Shown: in pieces, positions 26,398 to 34,730 of the stretch | Numbering within the stretch: the stretch's first letter is position 1 | Layout: each line of letters starts with the position of its first letter | DNA from: Parabacteroides goldsteinii DSM 19448 = WAL 12034 | GTDB lineage: Bacteria > Bacteroidota > Bacteroidia > Bacteroidales > Tannerellaceae | Length of the DNA: 64,000 bases | Direction of reading: 5' to 3' | NCBI RefSeq assembly: GCF_000969835.1 | Contig: NZ_KQ033912.1 | Span: forward strand, 1,702,586-1,766,585 | Program-made: the position numbers and the translations under genes | Notes under the pieces: model-generated | What the model was told of the DNA's origin: nothing | The model's input: only the letters and a program-made list of their open reading frames with translations | Database searches by the model: none

Positions 26398-27996
26398 ATG
26401 AAACAAAAAAAATGCTTTATTCTTATTCTATCAGGGTTATTCTTTTGCTTTGCCAATTGTATACACGGAAATAATCCGGACAAAGGCAACGAAAAAGCAA
26501 AGACAATCACCTTCCGCGGCATCTATGCCGACGACCCTGCTGGACAGGAAGGTCTGTACAATCCGGAAAGAGGTTTACGGTTAGAAATAGCAGTCGATAT
26601 TGCCGGCCGGAAAGATGTCTGGAATCCTAAACAATTCCCTGATATAACCAGTCATTTAGAATCAGAGTCCGCTATCTATGCATCAGACAGTGTCAGCCTG
26701 GTTCAAAGCTACTTTTATCTCACCGGATTTGTAGGAAAAGACTTATCGGAAGATGCTTTTACCACAATGGATACCTATTTCAACAAACTAAGAGAATTAG
26801 GTAAAAAAGCCGTATTGCGATTTGCTTATGAAACCGCTTTTATGGGAAGAGCGGGAAGTGGCCCTACCTTGGAAGATGTGCTCCGCCATATGGAACAACT
26901 GAAACCATTCCTTGCACAAAACACAGATGTCATCCAAGTTGTTCAAGCCGGATTTATCGGTGCATGGGGCGAATGGCACAGTTCATTCCACGGACTGGAA
27001 AAAACGAATGACAGCAAACGTACCATCCTGGAAAAGATAGTCTGGATGACTCCGGAAAACAGAATGGTACAAGTAAGAGTCCCTGAATATAAGAACTTGA
27101 TAAACAAAGAAAGTAAATCATATAACAGAGTTTCTTTCCACGATGATTTCATCATTATAAAACCTCATAAATGGGACGGGAACATGCATGAAGGAACTCC
27201 TTATTTCAACCAAATCGTTGAAGAAAGTCCTTATTTAGCCGTAGACGGAGAACTTCCCTGGGGAACCTGGAGCATGAATGAAGATCCCGACAATCCGGAA
27301 GCCGGATGGGTTATCGACGGCAAAGCGACAGCCAGACAGCTTTTCCTGCAACATTACACCTCGCTCAGTGCCATCCATAATTACAAAGAGAAAGGAACTA
27401 AAGATAAATACTCAATGATGTATTGGAAAGAAACTCCACTGGAAGAATCATTCCTGTCTGAAAACCATATGCCTGTTTCCGACAAATACTTTAAAAATCA
27501 GGACGGAAGTCCGGCTACACGAAACGTATTCGATTATATCCGGGATCATCTGGGTTACCGGCTGGAACTGCAACAACTCAAAATAAACGGAACCCCGGCA
27601 GCCGGAAAAGAAATCTCACTGGACCTCTCCCTGATCAACAGAGGTTTTTCCACCTTATTCAATGAGCATCCCGTTTATTTTGTACTGATCGATGAACAGA
27701 ACCGGATCACGGAATTTCTGACGGAGACGAACGTTCACAACTTCCAACCATACCAGCCCAAAGATCCGGAGTGTAAACCTTTGCTTCATACCATCAAAGG
27801 ACAATTTATTATTCCGGAACACCTGGAAACAGGAAAATACCGGCTAGGTCTCTGGATTCCTGATGGCTCCGAACGGTTGAAATATAACAACCGCTATGCC
27901 ATCCGTTGTGCCAACGGAGATACGGAATGGTGGAGTTCGCCCGACAACAAATATGGCATCAACATCTTAACATCATTAGATATAATACGCCACTGA
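26398..27996 (+). CDS. Exported DUF4874/DUF4832 protein (TIM-barrel-like, glycan-locus associated)
   Basis: The 532-residue protein has a signal peptide (MKQKKCFILILSGLFFCFAN, with a Cys in FANC that could be a lipobox). Its N-terminal half has the DUF4874 pattern YNPERGLRLEIAVD, VVQAGFIGAWGEWH and barrel-type strands, and the C-terminal half (about 380-530) is DUF4832-like with a beta-sandwich. Such proteins occur in polysaccharide loci and are suspected glycoside hydrolases, with acidic residues at WGEWH and DGELPWG as possible catalytic sites; this is inference. Its place between SusD and GH76 supports a role in breaking down or binding the imported glycan. Confidence 0.75.
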   Translation: MKQKKCFILILSGLFFCFANCIHGNNPDKGNEKAKTITFRGIYADDPAGQEGLYNPERGLRLEIAVDIAGRKDVWNPKQFPDITSHLESESAIYASDSVSLVQSYFYLTGFVGKDLSEDAFTTMDTYFNKLRELGKKAVLRFAYETAFMGRAGSGPTLEDVLRHMEQLKPFLAQNTDVIQVVQAGFIGAWGEWHSSFHGLEKTNDSKRTILEKIVWMTPENRMVQVRVPEYKNLINKESKSYNRVSFHDDFIIIKPHKWDGNMHEGTPYFNQIVEESPYLAVDGELPWGTWSMNEDPDNPEAGWVIDGKATARQLFLQHYTSLSAIHNYKEKGTKDKYSMMYWKETPLEESFLSENHMPVSDKYFKNQDGSPATRNVFDYIRDHLGYRLELQQLKINGTPAAGKEISLDLSLINRGFSTLFNEHPVYFVLIDEQNRITEFLTETNVHNFQPYQPKDPECKPLLHTIKGQFIIPEHLETGKYRLGLWIPDGSERLKYNNRYAIRCANGDTEWWSSPDNKYGINILTSLDIIRH

Positions 27997-28061
27997 TCTA
28001 TTCGCCGGTCGGATTAGAAACTGCTTTGAATTTATTATTTGATTTATTTATTGTCAAAAGT

Positions 28062-28182
28062 GAGCTATCTTGTCCCCGTGCTTGACACGGGGCCGCAAGA
28101 GAACTGGCGGTATCAAAAAATACATACAGGATACAGTCTGTCCCCTTGCGATCCCGTGTCAAGCACGGGAACGGGATAACTC
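28062..28182. repeat. 121-bp element with 38-bp imperfect terminal inverted repeats
   Basis: The 320-bp gap 27997-28316 has no convincing gene. Its left arm (28062-28099) and right arm (28145-28182) are inverted copies of each other, each containing CCCGTGCTTGACACGGG or its complement, itself a hairpin. The size, arms and extragenic place are like a REP/MITE-type element. Confidence 0.7.
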
Positions 28183-28197
28183 AATTATTTCTATATT
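28175..28197. repeat. Flanking repeat, left copy
   Basis: GATAACTCAATTATTTCTAT plus ATT is the reverse complement, with one mismatch, of 30996-31018. The two copies flank the GH76-GH125 pair in inverted orientation. Confidence 0.65.
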
Positions 28198-28275
28198 GGA
28201 ACCAAACAATAAACTCAAAACAATTTCTAGTTTTTTGTCTGCCTCTTTTATAATTCAATAACTAAAGAAAAATAT

Positions 28276-28283
28276 TATATTTG
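28276..28283 (+). promoter_or_regulatory. Putative promoter of GH76-GH125 (-7 box)
   Basis: TATATTTG fits the -7 consensus and lies 33 bp before the GH76 ATG, so the two enzyme genes may be transcribed separately from the SusCD operon. Confidence 0.55.
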
Positions 28284-28316
28284 CACCTTTCATTCTTAAT
28301 TCAATTATTGTAGACC

Positions 28317-29501
28317 ATGAATACTAAATCAATTCTTAATTGTTGCCTGCTCGCATTGTGTTTTTGTGCGTGCACCGGACAACATCTTCCCGGTGAAAAC
28401 AGGGATGTAGCTATCGCTGATTCCTTATTAACCAACATCCTGACAAAGTATAACGTCGAAAAGTACGGTCTTCTTTCCGAGACCTATCCGGTAAACCCGG
28501 AAAATCAGGTCACTTACCTTGCCGAAGGGAGCGAACAGAAAAAGAACCAGGAAGTCTCTTTCCTATGGCCTTACTCCGGTATGCTGTCGGGTTGTATCTC
28601 CCTCTATGACGTTACCGGAGATAAGAAATACCTGGAAATACTGGAAAAACGTATTATCCCGGGACTGGATCTGTATTGGGATAATACACGTACCCCGCAC
28701 TGTTATCAAAGCTATCCGAGATTCAATGGTGAAAGCGATCGCTTTTACGATGATAATGACTGGCTGGCCATCGACTTCTGCGATTTGTATGCCCTCACCA
28801 AAGACCAACAATATCTCCTGAAAGCAAAAGAGTTGCACAAATATATATACAGCGGATGGGACGATGCGCTGGGAGGCGGCATCTACTGGTGCGAACAGAA
28901 AAAGACCTCTAAAAACACCTGCTCCAATGCCCCGGCAACCGTCTTGTGCATGAAACTGTATAACCTGACGAAAGAACAAAAGTACCTCGACCAGGCCATC
29001 GAAACATATAACTGGACAAAGAAGAACCTGTGCGACCCTGCCGATTCGGTATATTGGGATAACATCGGACTCGATCAAACAATCGGTAAAGCCAAATTCA
29101 CCTACAACAGCGGACAAATGATCCAGGCAGGCGTACTCCTCTACCAGACAACTTCGGACGAGACTTATCTGACAGATGCAAAGAACACTGCAAAAGGCGC
29201 TTACAATCATTTTTTAGGGAAACGTACAGGGATTAACGGAAAAGATGCTTACTTTTACCCCACAAATCCATGGTTCAATGTCATTTTATTACGCGGTCTC
29301 CTTGCTTTGGCGGAGGTAGACAACGATTATAAATATGTCAGAACAATGGCGGACAATGCCCATTACGCCTGGGAATATACCCGCGACGAAAACGGATTCC
29401 TGGGGAATGACTGGGCAGGGACCGACAACAAAAAGTTCAAGTGGCTGCTGGACAATGCCTGTATGATCGAACTTTTTGCTGAAACAAGTAACATTCAATA
29501 A
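28317..29501 (+). CDS. GH76 family lipoprotein, alpha-1,6-mannanase type
   Basis: The 394-residue protein has a lipobox (CFCAC, residue 19 region) and is a predicted surface or periplasmic lipoprotein. It has the GH76 (alpha/alpha)6-barrel pattern of repeated helix pairs (VSFLWPYSGMLSGCISLYDV, LAIDFCDLYALTKDQQYLLK, YNSGQMIQAGVLLYQTT) and the twin aspartates expected for catalysis in RFYDDNDWLA near residue 145. GH76 enzymes cleave alpha-1,6-mannan endo-wise; the substrate here is inferred from family and from the GH125 next door. It lies 17 bp before GH125, a typical pair in which long chains are cut and then trimmed from the ends. Confidence 0.88.
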   Translation: MNTKSILNCCLLALCFCACTGQHLPGENRDVAIADSLLTNILTKYNVEKYGLLSETYPVNPENQVTYLAEGSEQKKNQEVSFLWPYSGMLSGCISLYDVTGDKKYLEILEKRIIPGLDLYWDNTRTPHCYQSYPRFNGESDRFYDDNDWLAIDFCDLYALTKDQQYLLKAKELHKYIYSGWDDALGGGIYWCEQKKTSKNTCSNAPATVLCMKLYNLTKEQKYLDQAIETYNWTKKNLCDPADSVYWDNIGLDQTIGKAKFTYNSGQMIQAGVLLYQTTSDETYLTDAKNTAKGAYNHFLGKRTGINGKDAYFYPTNPWFNVILLRGLLALAEVDNDYKYVRTMADNAHYAWEYTRDENGFLGNDWAGTDNKKFKWLLDNACMIELFAETSNIQ

Positions 29502-29518
29502 ATAAAATATATAAACCC

Positions 29519-30988
29519 ATGACTACACGTAGAAACTTTCTAAAATCCGGAGGTTTGTCTCTGGCAGGTCTGTTGGTCGGGCAAAAATCATTTGCTCATT
29601 TGACAGAATCGGCTACACCGGGCGCACCTCTCGTGTCTAACACATTACAGTACACTTGCCAACGTCCGGCACCGGAAAAACGCCAGTTTACTTCTGCCGC
29701 CGTCGAAAAGGCAATCCAGACGACAAAAGCCAAACTGAAAGATCCGAAGCTGGCCTGGATGTTTGAGAACTGTTTTCCAAACACACTCGATACGACCTGT
29801 GAGCATAAAATGGTAAACGGCAAGCCTGATACATTCGTCCTTACAGGTGATATCCATGCGATGTGGCTCCGTGACTCATCCGCACAGGTTTTTCCGCATA
29901 TCATTTTTGCAAATGAAGACCCGAAAGTAAAGACAATGCTGGCAGGTGTTATCAACCGCCAGACCTGGTGTATCAACATCGACCCGTATGCCAACGGTTT
30001 CAACGAAGGCCCGACAGGCAGCGAATGGGAAAGTGACCGTACGGAGATGAAACCGGAACTTCACGAACGCAAATGGGAGATCGACTCGCTCTGTTACCCC
30101 ATCCGCCTGGCTTACCACTTCTGGAAAAAGACCGGCGACACCTCTCCTTTCGATGCCGAGTGGGAGAAAGCAATGAAAACCGTCTATAAAACGTTCATTG
30201 AACAACAACGTAAGGATGGACTCGGTCCGTATCGTTTCTCCCGTAAGACAGACCGCCAGGGAGACACCTTGCTGAACGACGGTTACGGTAGTCCGGTAAA
30301 CCCTGTCGGATTGATCGTTTCTTCTTTCCGCCCGTCTGACGATGCGACTTTGTTCGGTTTCCTGATCCCGTCGAATATGTTTGCCGTCACTTCACTCCGC
30401 CAGTTGGCAGAGATGATGCGCGACATCAAAAAGGATAACGACTTTGCCCGCCAGTGCGACTCATTGGCCGACGAAGTAGCTGCCGCCATCGAGAAATACG
30501 GTATTGTAGAACACCCCGAATTCGGAAAGGTATATGCCTTCGAAGCAGACGGTTTCTATAACCACGTTTTCATGGACGATGCCAATGTCCCCAGTTTGTT
30601 GGCTATGCCTTATCTGGGATGCGTCGATGTAAACGATCCGGTCTACCAGAATACCCGCAAACTGGTTCTGAGTCCGCTGAACCCCTACTTCTATAAAGGC
30701 AAGGCAGGCGAAGGTATCGGCGGTCCGCACATCGGTTTCGACTTTATCTGGCCGATGAGTATCATCATGCGATGCAATACGACCAACGACAACGAAGAAA
30801 TACGCCACTGTGTAAAAATGCTCCGTGATACGGACGGCGACACCGGTTTCATGCACGAATCATTCCACAAAGACGATCCAAAGAAGTTCACCCGCTCCTG
30901 GTTCGCCTGGGTTAACACCTTGTTCGGCGAAATGATTTACCGCCTGGTACAGGAAGGTAAAACGGATATATTGAATAATTTGGGATGA
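29519..30988 (+). CDS. GH125 family exo-alpha-1,6-mannosidase
   Basis: The 489-residue protein matches GH125 (formerly DUF1237), which removes terminal alpha-1,6-linked mannose. It has a twin-arginine type leader (MTTRRNFLKSGGLSLAGLLV), implying export in folded form to the periplasm. Conserved segments include HAMWLRDSSAQVFPHI (about 113-128), WESDRTEMKPELHERKWEID (about 170), GGPHIGFDFIWPMSIIMR and DTGFMHESFHKDDP with SWFAWVNTLFGEMI near the end. It should act on the products of the GH76 enzyme after import through SusCD. A 1-kb repeat-rich gap follows. Confidence 0.93.
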   Translation: MTTRRNFLKSGGLSLAGLLVGQKSFAHLTESATPGAPLVSNTLQYTCQRPAPEKRQFTSAAVEKAIQTTKAKLKDPKLAWMFENCFPNTLDTTCEHKMVNGKPDTFVLTGDIHAMWLRDSSAQVFPHIIFANEDPKVKTMLAGVINRQTWCINIDPYANGFNEGPTGSEWESDRTEMKPELHERKWEIDSLCYPIRLAYHFWKKTGDTSPFDAEWEKAMKTVYKTFIEQQRKDGLGPYRFSRKTDRQGDTLLNDGYGSPVNPVGLIVSSFRPSDDATLFGFLIPSNMFAVTSLRQLAEMMRDIKKDNDFARQCDSLADEVAAAIEKYGIVEHPEFGKVYAFEADGFYNHVFMDDANVPSLLAMPYLGCVDVNDPVYQNTRKLVLSPLNPYFYKGKAGEGIGGPHIGFDFIWPMSIIMRCNTTNDNEEIRHCVKMLRDTDGDTGFMHESFHKDDPKKFTRSWFAWVNTLFGEMIYRLVQEGKTDILNNLG

Positions 30989-30995
30989 TTGAGTT

Positions 30996-31018
30996 AATAT
31001 AGAAATAATTGAGCTATC
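30996..31018. repeat. Flanking repeat, right copy
   Basis: AATATAGAAATAATTGAGCT plus ATC is the inverted partner of 28175-28197. It forms the left end of the nested repeat at 31009-31095. Confidence 0.65.
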
Positions 31019-31139
31019 AGTTTATAGCGACGGGAGTAACCAATTCCCCTCTTGAGAGGGGAGACAGGTACAACCAGTCACTATAAATAGCTCAATTCTG
31101 ATAAGAAGTGAACCATCTGTGAATATGACTAGTTGTACC
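31009..31139. repeat. Nested inverted repeats after GH125
   Basis: TTGAGCTAT...TTTATAGCGAC (31009-31031) pairs imperfectly with GTCACTATAAATAGCTCAA (31077-31095), enclosing the perfect palindrome TCCCCTCTTGAGAGGGGA (31045-31062), which can act as a terminator for GH125. A second pair, GGTACAACCAGTCA (31067-31080) with TGACTAGTTGTACC (31126-31139), overlaps it. The gap 30989-31835 (847 bp) has no believable gene; the region appears to be built from degenerate copies of one repeat family. Confidence 0.6.
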
Positions 31140-31450
31140 TATTTCTCCTCTTTGAAAGACGATAAGAGGTGCATTAATACCAGTAAATAAAACAAAACCG
31201 ATTGCAGACTCTCTCCAATAAAAGTTTTTCCGTTTTCTGTATTCATTCCTTCATCTATAGCACATAGAGTCTATAAATCAAAGAATACAAAATGAACACA
31301 ATGAAGGATCCGATATAATTTGTAATTGAATCGATGTAAACATCTCTATTTCTCCCCTATCGCTTCATCATGAACAACCATTGGATACCGGCAAATCCAA
31401 AGGTATATCTTATCTCTTTATTAGTGTACAGGTAGAGTGGGACTGATATA

Positions 31451-31595
31451 CTTTTAGACCAAAAGTGCTGTATCCGCTCTTGTCCGTCATTTGCCAAACG
31501 CTTGTTTGATATCTGTCGAACGCTTATCTGATATCAGTCGAACAAGCGTTTGACAATTGACGGACAAGAAATCGGACATGACTTTTGAACTAAAG
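31451..31595. repeat. 145-bp imperfect inverted repeat with internal 22-bp direct repeats
   Basis: Arms of about 70 bases match in inverted orientation, strongest at CTTGTCCGTC (31479-31488) and GACGGACAAG (31559-31568) and at CAAACGCTTGTT with AACAAGCGTTTG. Inside, AACGCTT(G/A)T(T/C)TGATATC then (T/A)GTCG is repeated in tandem. It resembles a MITE or large cruciform; a 70-residue frame starting in its right arm (31557) is not supported as a gene. Confidence 0.6.
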
Positions 31596-31835
31596 AATAA
31601 TAAGATAAATGCTTACAACATACGACTTACTCTTTTGTTGGTATACAGCAAGTTCCCCTTTATTCATTTATTACATGGAAAATTTGAATTATATAGATGC
31701 TACAGGATGATATCCTTCATTATGTTCATCTACAAACCATTAATCATCAGCACAGTAACTCCTATATGAACAAATGAAGAAAAAAAACGGAAAAACTTCA
31801 GATGATAAAGATACTGTCTTGAATTAGCCTCTTTA

Positions 31836-32285
31836 TCATTTCCCCATTTGCCTTAACAGGTATTCTACATTAATAAAATGCCGGGTATATTCCGCATGCA
31901 TCTTTCTTGCAACTGAACAGCTGGATGCCATCCGGGCAAGAAATTGTAAATGTCTTCCCAGGGAAGTATTCATTTCTAATCGCTGCGTTTTGGGGATACT
32001 GTCCTGTACGGAATAAACTCCACAGGCCATTTGTATTTCCAACAATCCTTCATCCCAGGAGTGTTGCGTATACTTACATAAAAATCCGAGGTTTCTCTTC
32101 AGGTCTTTGCTTAGTATGCTCAATACTTCAAAGTCGGTGCGTTTAGGGGAACATGCGCCCGGATTGACCAGACGGGCCAGTTTGAGGTAAAAATCTTTTA
32201 GTTCTTCTTCAGAAAAAGGAGAAGGGTTTCCACTTAACCTTTGCAGGTCTTCACTTTGTTGGGCAGTTAAAAATTCTGTGTCCAT
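31836..32285 (-). CDS. Conserved-looking hypothetical protein, all-helical, unknown function
   Basis: The start MDTEFLTAQQSEDLQRLSGN gives 149 residues; a longer frame to 32387 would run back through a structured RNA leader and is not used. The product is soluble, basic at the end (HAEYTRHFINVEYLLRQMGK) and predicted mostly helical, with no signal peptide, membrane segment or motif I recognise. It is preceded by a consensus promoter and about 200 nt of strongly folded leader, which suggests regulated expression. It is isolated on the minus strand between the mannan locus and the next SusD. I cannot assign a function. Confidence 0.65.
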   Translation of the reverse strand: MDTEFLTAQQSEDLQRLSGNPSPFSEEELKDFYLKLARLVNPGACSPKRTDFEVLSILSKDLKRNLGFLCKYTQHSWDEGLLEIQMACGVYSVQDSIPKTQRLEMNTSLGRHLQFLARMASSCSVARKMHAEYTRHFINVEYLLRQMGK

Positions 32286-32349
32286 ACCTATTAATATTAG
32301 ATGTGAAGGCGAAGATTTTCTGAATATAAGAGCGGTTCCGCCTGTCCCG

Positions 32350-32490
32350 TTGCATTTCACACCTAGGCGCAGTAGATGCATTAACATTCTACACGGGGGT
32401 ACGGAACCGCCATATAGAATGATCGCAAGCGGACATAAAAATGCCCGCCACGGAAATTGGCAGGTTTCCCCGCCTAGGTTATGAAATGCA
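32350..32490 (-). ncRNA. Structured leader RNA candidate upstream of the 31836 gene
   Basis: On the minus strand the predicted RNA starts almost exactly at the closing stem: TGCATTTCATAACCTAGGCG (32490-32471) pairs with CGCCTAGGTGTGAAATGCAA (32369-32350). Inside are an 8-bp hairpin GCGGGCAT-TTTT-ATGTCCGC, a hairpin closed by ATTCTA/TAGAAT, and CCTGCCA/TGGCGGG that shares bases with the first, giving alternative folds. GCGGTTCCG inside also complements CGGAACCGC at 32332-32340 outside the stem. No terminator is seen before the gene, so a riboswitch-like or protein-binding leader is possible; identity is unknown. Confidence 0.55.
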
Positions 32491-32493
32491 CAG

Positions 32494-32523
32494 CAAATGT
32501 ACGATAATAATTAAAGGGTGCAA
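32494..32523 (-). promoter_or_regulatory. Promoter of the structured leader / 31836 gene
   Basis: On the minus strand TTG (32523-32521), 19 bases, then TACATTTG (32501-32494) match the Bacteroidetes promoter. The predicted start near 32488 coincides with the first base pairs of the closing RNA stem. Confidence 0.7.
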
Positions 32524-32572
32524 TAAAAACACGTCAAAAATCATAGGCAAGTCGAAATAAATAGAGATTCAT

Positions 32573-32610
32573 CAAAAAGGGGAAGAATATTCTCCCGAAC
32601 TCTCTTCCCC
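32573..32610 (-). terminator. Terminator of the 32.7-38.0 kb SusCD operon
   Basis: On the minus strand GGGGAAGA (32610-32603) pairs with TCTTCCCC (32586-32579), followed by TTTTTG. It lies 55 bp past the SusD stop. Confidence 0.8.
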
Positions 32611-32664
32611 CACCTTGTTAACCATCAATTCAGTTAACTGTATGTACTCTTTAAATATTCAGTA

Positions 32665-34722
32665 TTATTCCAGTGCTTTACCGGGCGCCATCGGCCAATA
32701 CGGATTCTGATACATTACCGTGGTGTTTATATCTTCCGGATTAGTGGCGGCAAGCTGCATATCCTGCAAACCGATCGGACTGAGGTAAAATGCCTTTCGC
32801 CAGGTCAGTCCATCGTAAAGCTGGTTGTTGATACTGGTTCTGCGTAGCGGACGCAAATATTTACTATCTTCTTTCCGCGAAACATTTGCCTCAGTCGTGC
32901 CGTCGGCAACTACTGCCGAAACTTCTACACCGTCTACCGTTTTTGTATATTTCAGGTAAGCGGCATCCCAGAAGTTCACACCTTCAATGATATAAGGTTT
33001 CGTAAGCAACTGATCCCAGGCACGCCACCGGATCAGGTCATCCCAACGCATGCCTTCGCCATTAAATTCGCAACGACGTTCGCGACGGATATTATAAAGT
33101 GTCGGATCCACCAACTGATCGCCGGAATAAACGGCCAGGTCATTTTCGTTGCCCAGATTGGTTGCACCAATAGTTTTTGAGAAATCCTCATCAACACCGG
33201 CACGGCGGCGGATAGCTTTCCAATACCCTTGCGCTTTGCCGTCGAGCGAACCGTTTTTCTCATAGCATGCTTCCATATAGTTCAGATAGGCTTCCGTAGC
33301 CCTGAAAATAACACAACCGTTACTTCCCAGCAATTCGTCATTCCTGTTCTGGTCGTAATCGTATGTGTAAGCTTTGCGCGGACGGTATCCGGTGATATCC
33401 CGGTTTTGTTCGGCATCCGAAATGATACGGAAATTTTCCATATGCACTACGACACCGGTATCGGCTATTGTAGGGTCTTTCGTATCACTGCGCTGTACGT
33501 CTTCTTCTCCCCAGACAAACAGTTGTAGGCGTTCGTCGCGGTCTTTTTTCTCCTGCGATACGGTTACATCTCCATGATAACCTGAACCAGCGGCATAAAT
33601 GGGCAGCCCGTTCTTCATCAGGAAAGTATTAACCAGTGCACGAGTCATTCCGGTACGGTCGCCTACCTGCAAACGGATAGGTACACAATGGGAAATACTC
33701 AATCCCTTATTATACTGCTTCCATAGCAACACCTCGTTAATCCCTGACGCATCCGGCGTACTGAACATTTCGAAATAAGGATTCCAGCCGTATACTTGTC
33801 CGTAAACGGGGTTCATCACATGGGAGTTATCCGTCAGCGTGGCCTGATCGGCTACTGCTGACGCAGCATCCATAGCCTGAGTCAGGAAAAAGTCTATTTC
33901 GCCGGGTATATCGAACGATTTACCGCTGTTATAGTCCATTTTAGCTCCCGGCCAGTTCGCATCGCCCGGTACACGGCCCGTACCCTGGTGGTATTTTTCG
34001 AAAGTAGCTTCAAAGAGGGCTACTCTCGATTTCAGCAGCAGCGCTGTTTGTTTATTGATACGCTGGTTCATCTGAAATCCATGATCTTTAAGACGGGAGA
34101 TCGCTTCATCGAGGTCTTTCAGGATAAAACGGGCCACTTCATTGCGGGGTGCTCGTTTGCTGTGTTCGACAAGCACGTCGCTCTGGTCGGGCAGCACTTC
34201 TTCCACGATCGGGAAATCACCGTATTTCACAAGGGCTACGTAATAACTCAATGCACGGAAAAAATAGGCCTCCCCGATATAATGGCTAAGCAGATCGCTC
34301 GCCCCCTGGATCGTTCCGGCCTCTTCTTTAGGAAGTATCTCTTCAAACAGATAATTCCATACACGGACACGGGATAACAAACCTTGTGTAGTCTTACCGG
34401 CCGACACCTGCCAGTTTCCGGCAAAATAATTAAGGTTGCCTTCGTCCGTCAGCAGGTTATCGGTATTGGCATCATTACGTTGCACGCCGGAATTCCAGGA
34501 CGTTTGATGATACATCTTGGTTCCGTTGGAATTTTCGAGTTGGGAGTCGTAATAGTTAAGCACGTAATTACCCACCTGATCCACTGTTGTGAAATAAGAT
34601 TCCGGGGTTATCTGGCTGATCGGAGCGCGTTCCAGAAAATCGTTACAGGATGTCATCGCCAATCCGCCCATACCGATCAATGCGCCGACATATATATGTT
34701 TTAATTTTAGTCTCATATTCAT
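32665..34722 (-). CDS. SusD-type lipoprotein of the phase-variable-looking pair
   Basis: The 685-residue RagB/SusD protein has a lipobox (GGLAMTSC, then NDFLERAPISQIT). Helical SusD blocks are visible: SHYIGEAYFFRALSYYVALV, FRATEAYLNYMEACYEKNGS, IRRERRCEFNGEGMRWDDLI, and the proline-rich YQNPYWPMAPG end. It starts 8 bp after susC on the same strand. It is longer than the usual 500-600 residues. It should bind a glycan or peptide nutrient at the surface; there are no enzyme genes next to it to say which. Either Met1 or Met3 may start translation. Confidence 0.95.
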   Translation of the reverse strand: MNMRLKLKHIYVGALIGMGGLAMTSCNDFLERAPISQITPESYFTTVDQVGNYVLNYYDSQLENSNGTKMYHQTSWNSGVQRNDANTDNLLTDEGNLNYFAGNWQVSAGKTTQGLLSRVRVWNYLFEEILPKEEAGTIQGASDLLSHYIGEAYFFRALSYYVALVKYGDFPIVEEVLPDQSDVLVEHSKRAPRNEVARFILKDLDEAISRLKDHGFQMNQRINKQTALLLKSRVALFEATFEKYHQGTGRVPGDANWPGAKMDYNSGKSFDIPGEIDFFLTQAMDAASAVADQATLTDNSHVMNPVYGQVYGWNPYFEMFSTPDASGINEVLLWKQYNKGLSISHCVPIRLQVGDRTGMTRALVNTFLMKNGLPIYAAGSGYHGDVTVSQEKKDRDERLQLFVWGEEDVQRSDTKDPTIADTGVVVHMENFRIISDAEQNRDITGYRPRKAYTYDYDQNRNDELLGSNGCVIFRATEAYLNYMEACYEKNGSLDGKAQGYWKAIRRRAGVDEDFSKTIGATNLGNENDLAVYSGDQLVDPTLYNIRRERRCEFNGEGMRWDDLIRWRAWDQLLTKPYIIEGVNFWDAAYLKYTKTVDGVEVSAVVADGTTEANVSRKEDSKYLRPLRRTSINNQLYDGLTWRKAFYLSPIGLQDMQLAATNPEDINTTVMYQNPYWPMAPGKALE

Positions 34723-34730
34723 TCAATGAA

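Noticed and set aside
28070..28261. 63-residue open frame between the DUF4832 and GH76 genes
   Set aside because: It lies inside a 121-bp inverted-repeat element, has low-complexity coding and no ribosome-binding context.
28062..31595. A CRISPR array in the repeat-rich region
   Set aside because: Repeats are inverted and nested, not regularly spaced direct repeats with unique spacers, and no cas genes are present.
31557..31769. 70-residue open frame after GH125
   Set aside because: It begins in the right arm of a 145-bp inverted repeat and its product shows no family pattern; chance frame.
32285..32387. Extension of the 149-residue gene to an earlier ATG
   Set aside because: The extra 34 codons would be read through the structured leader and have atypical composition.
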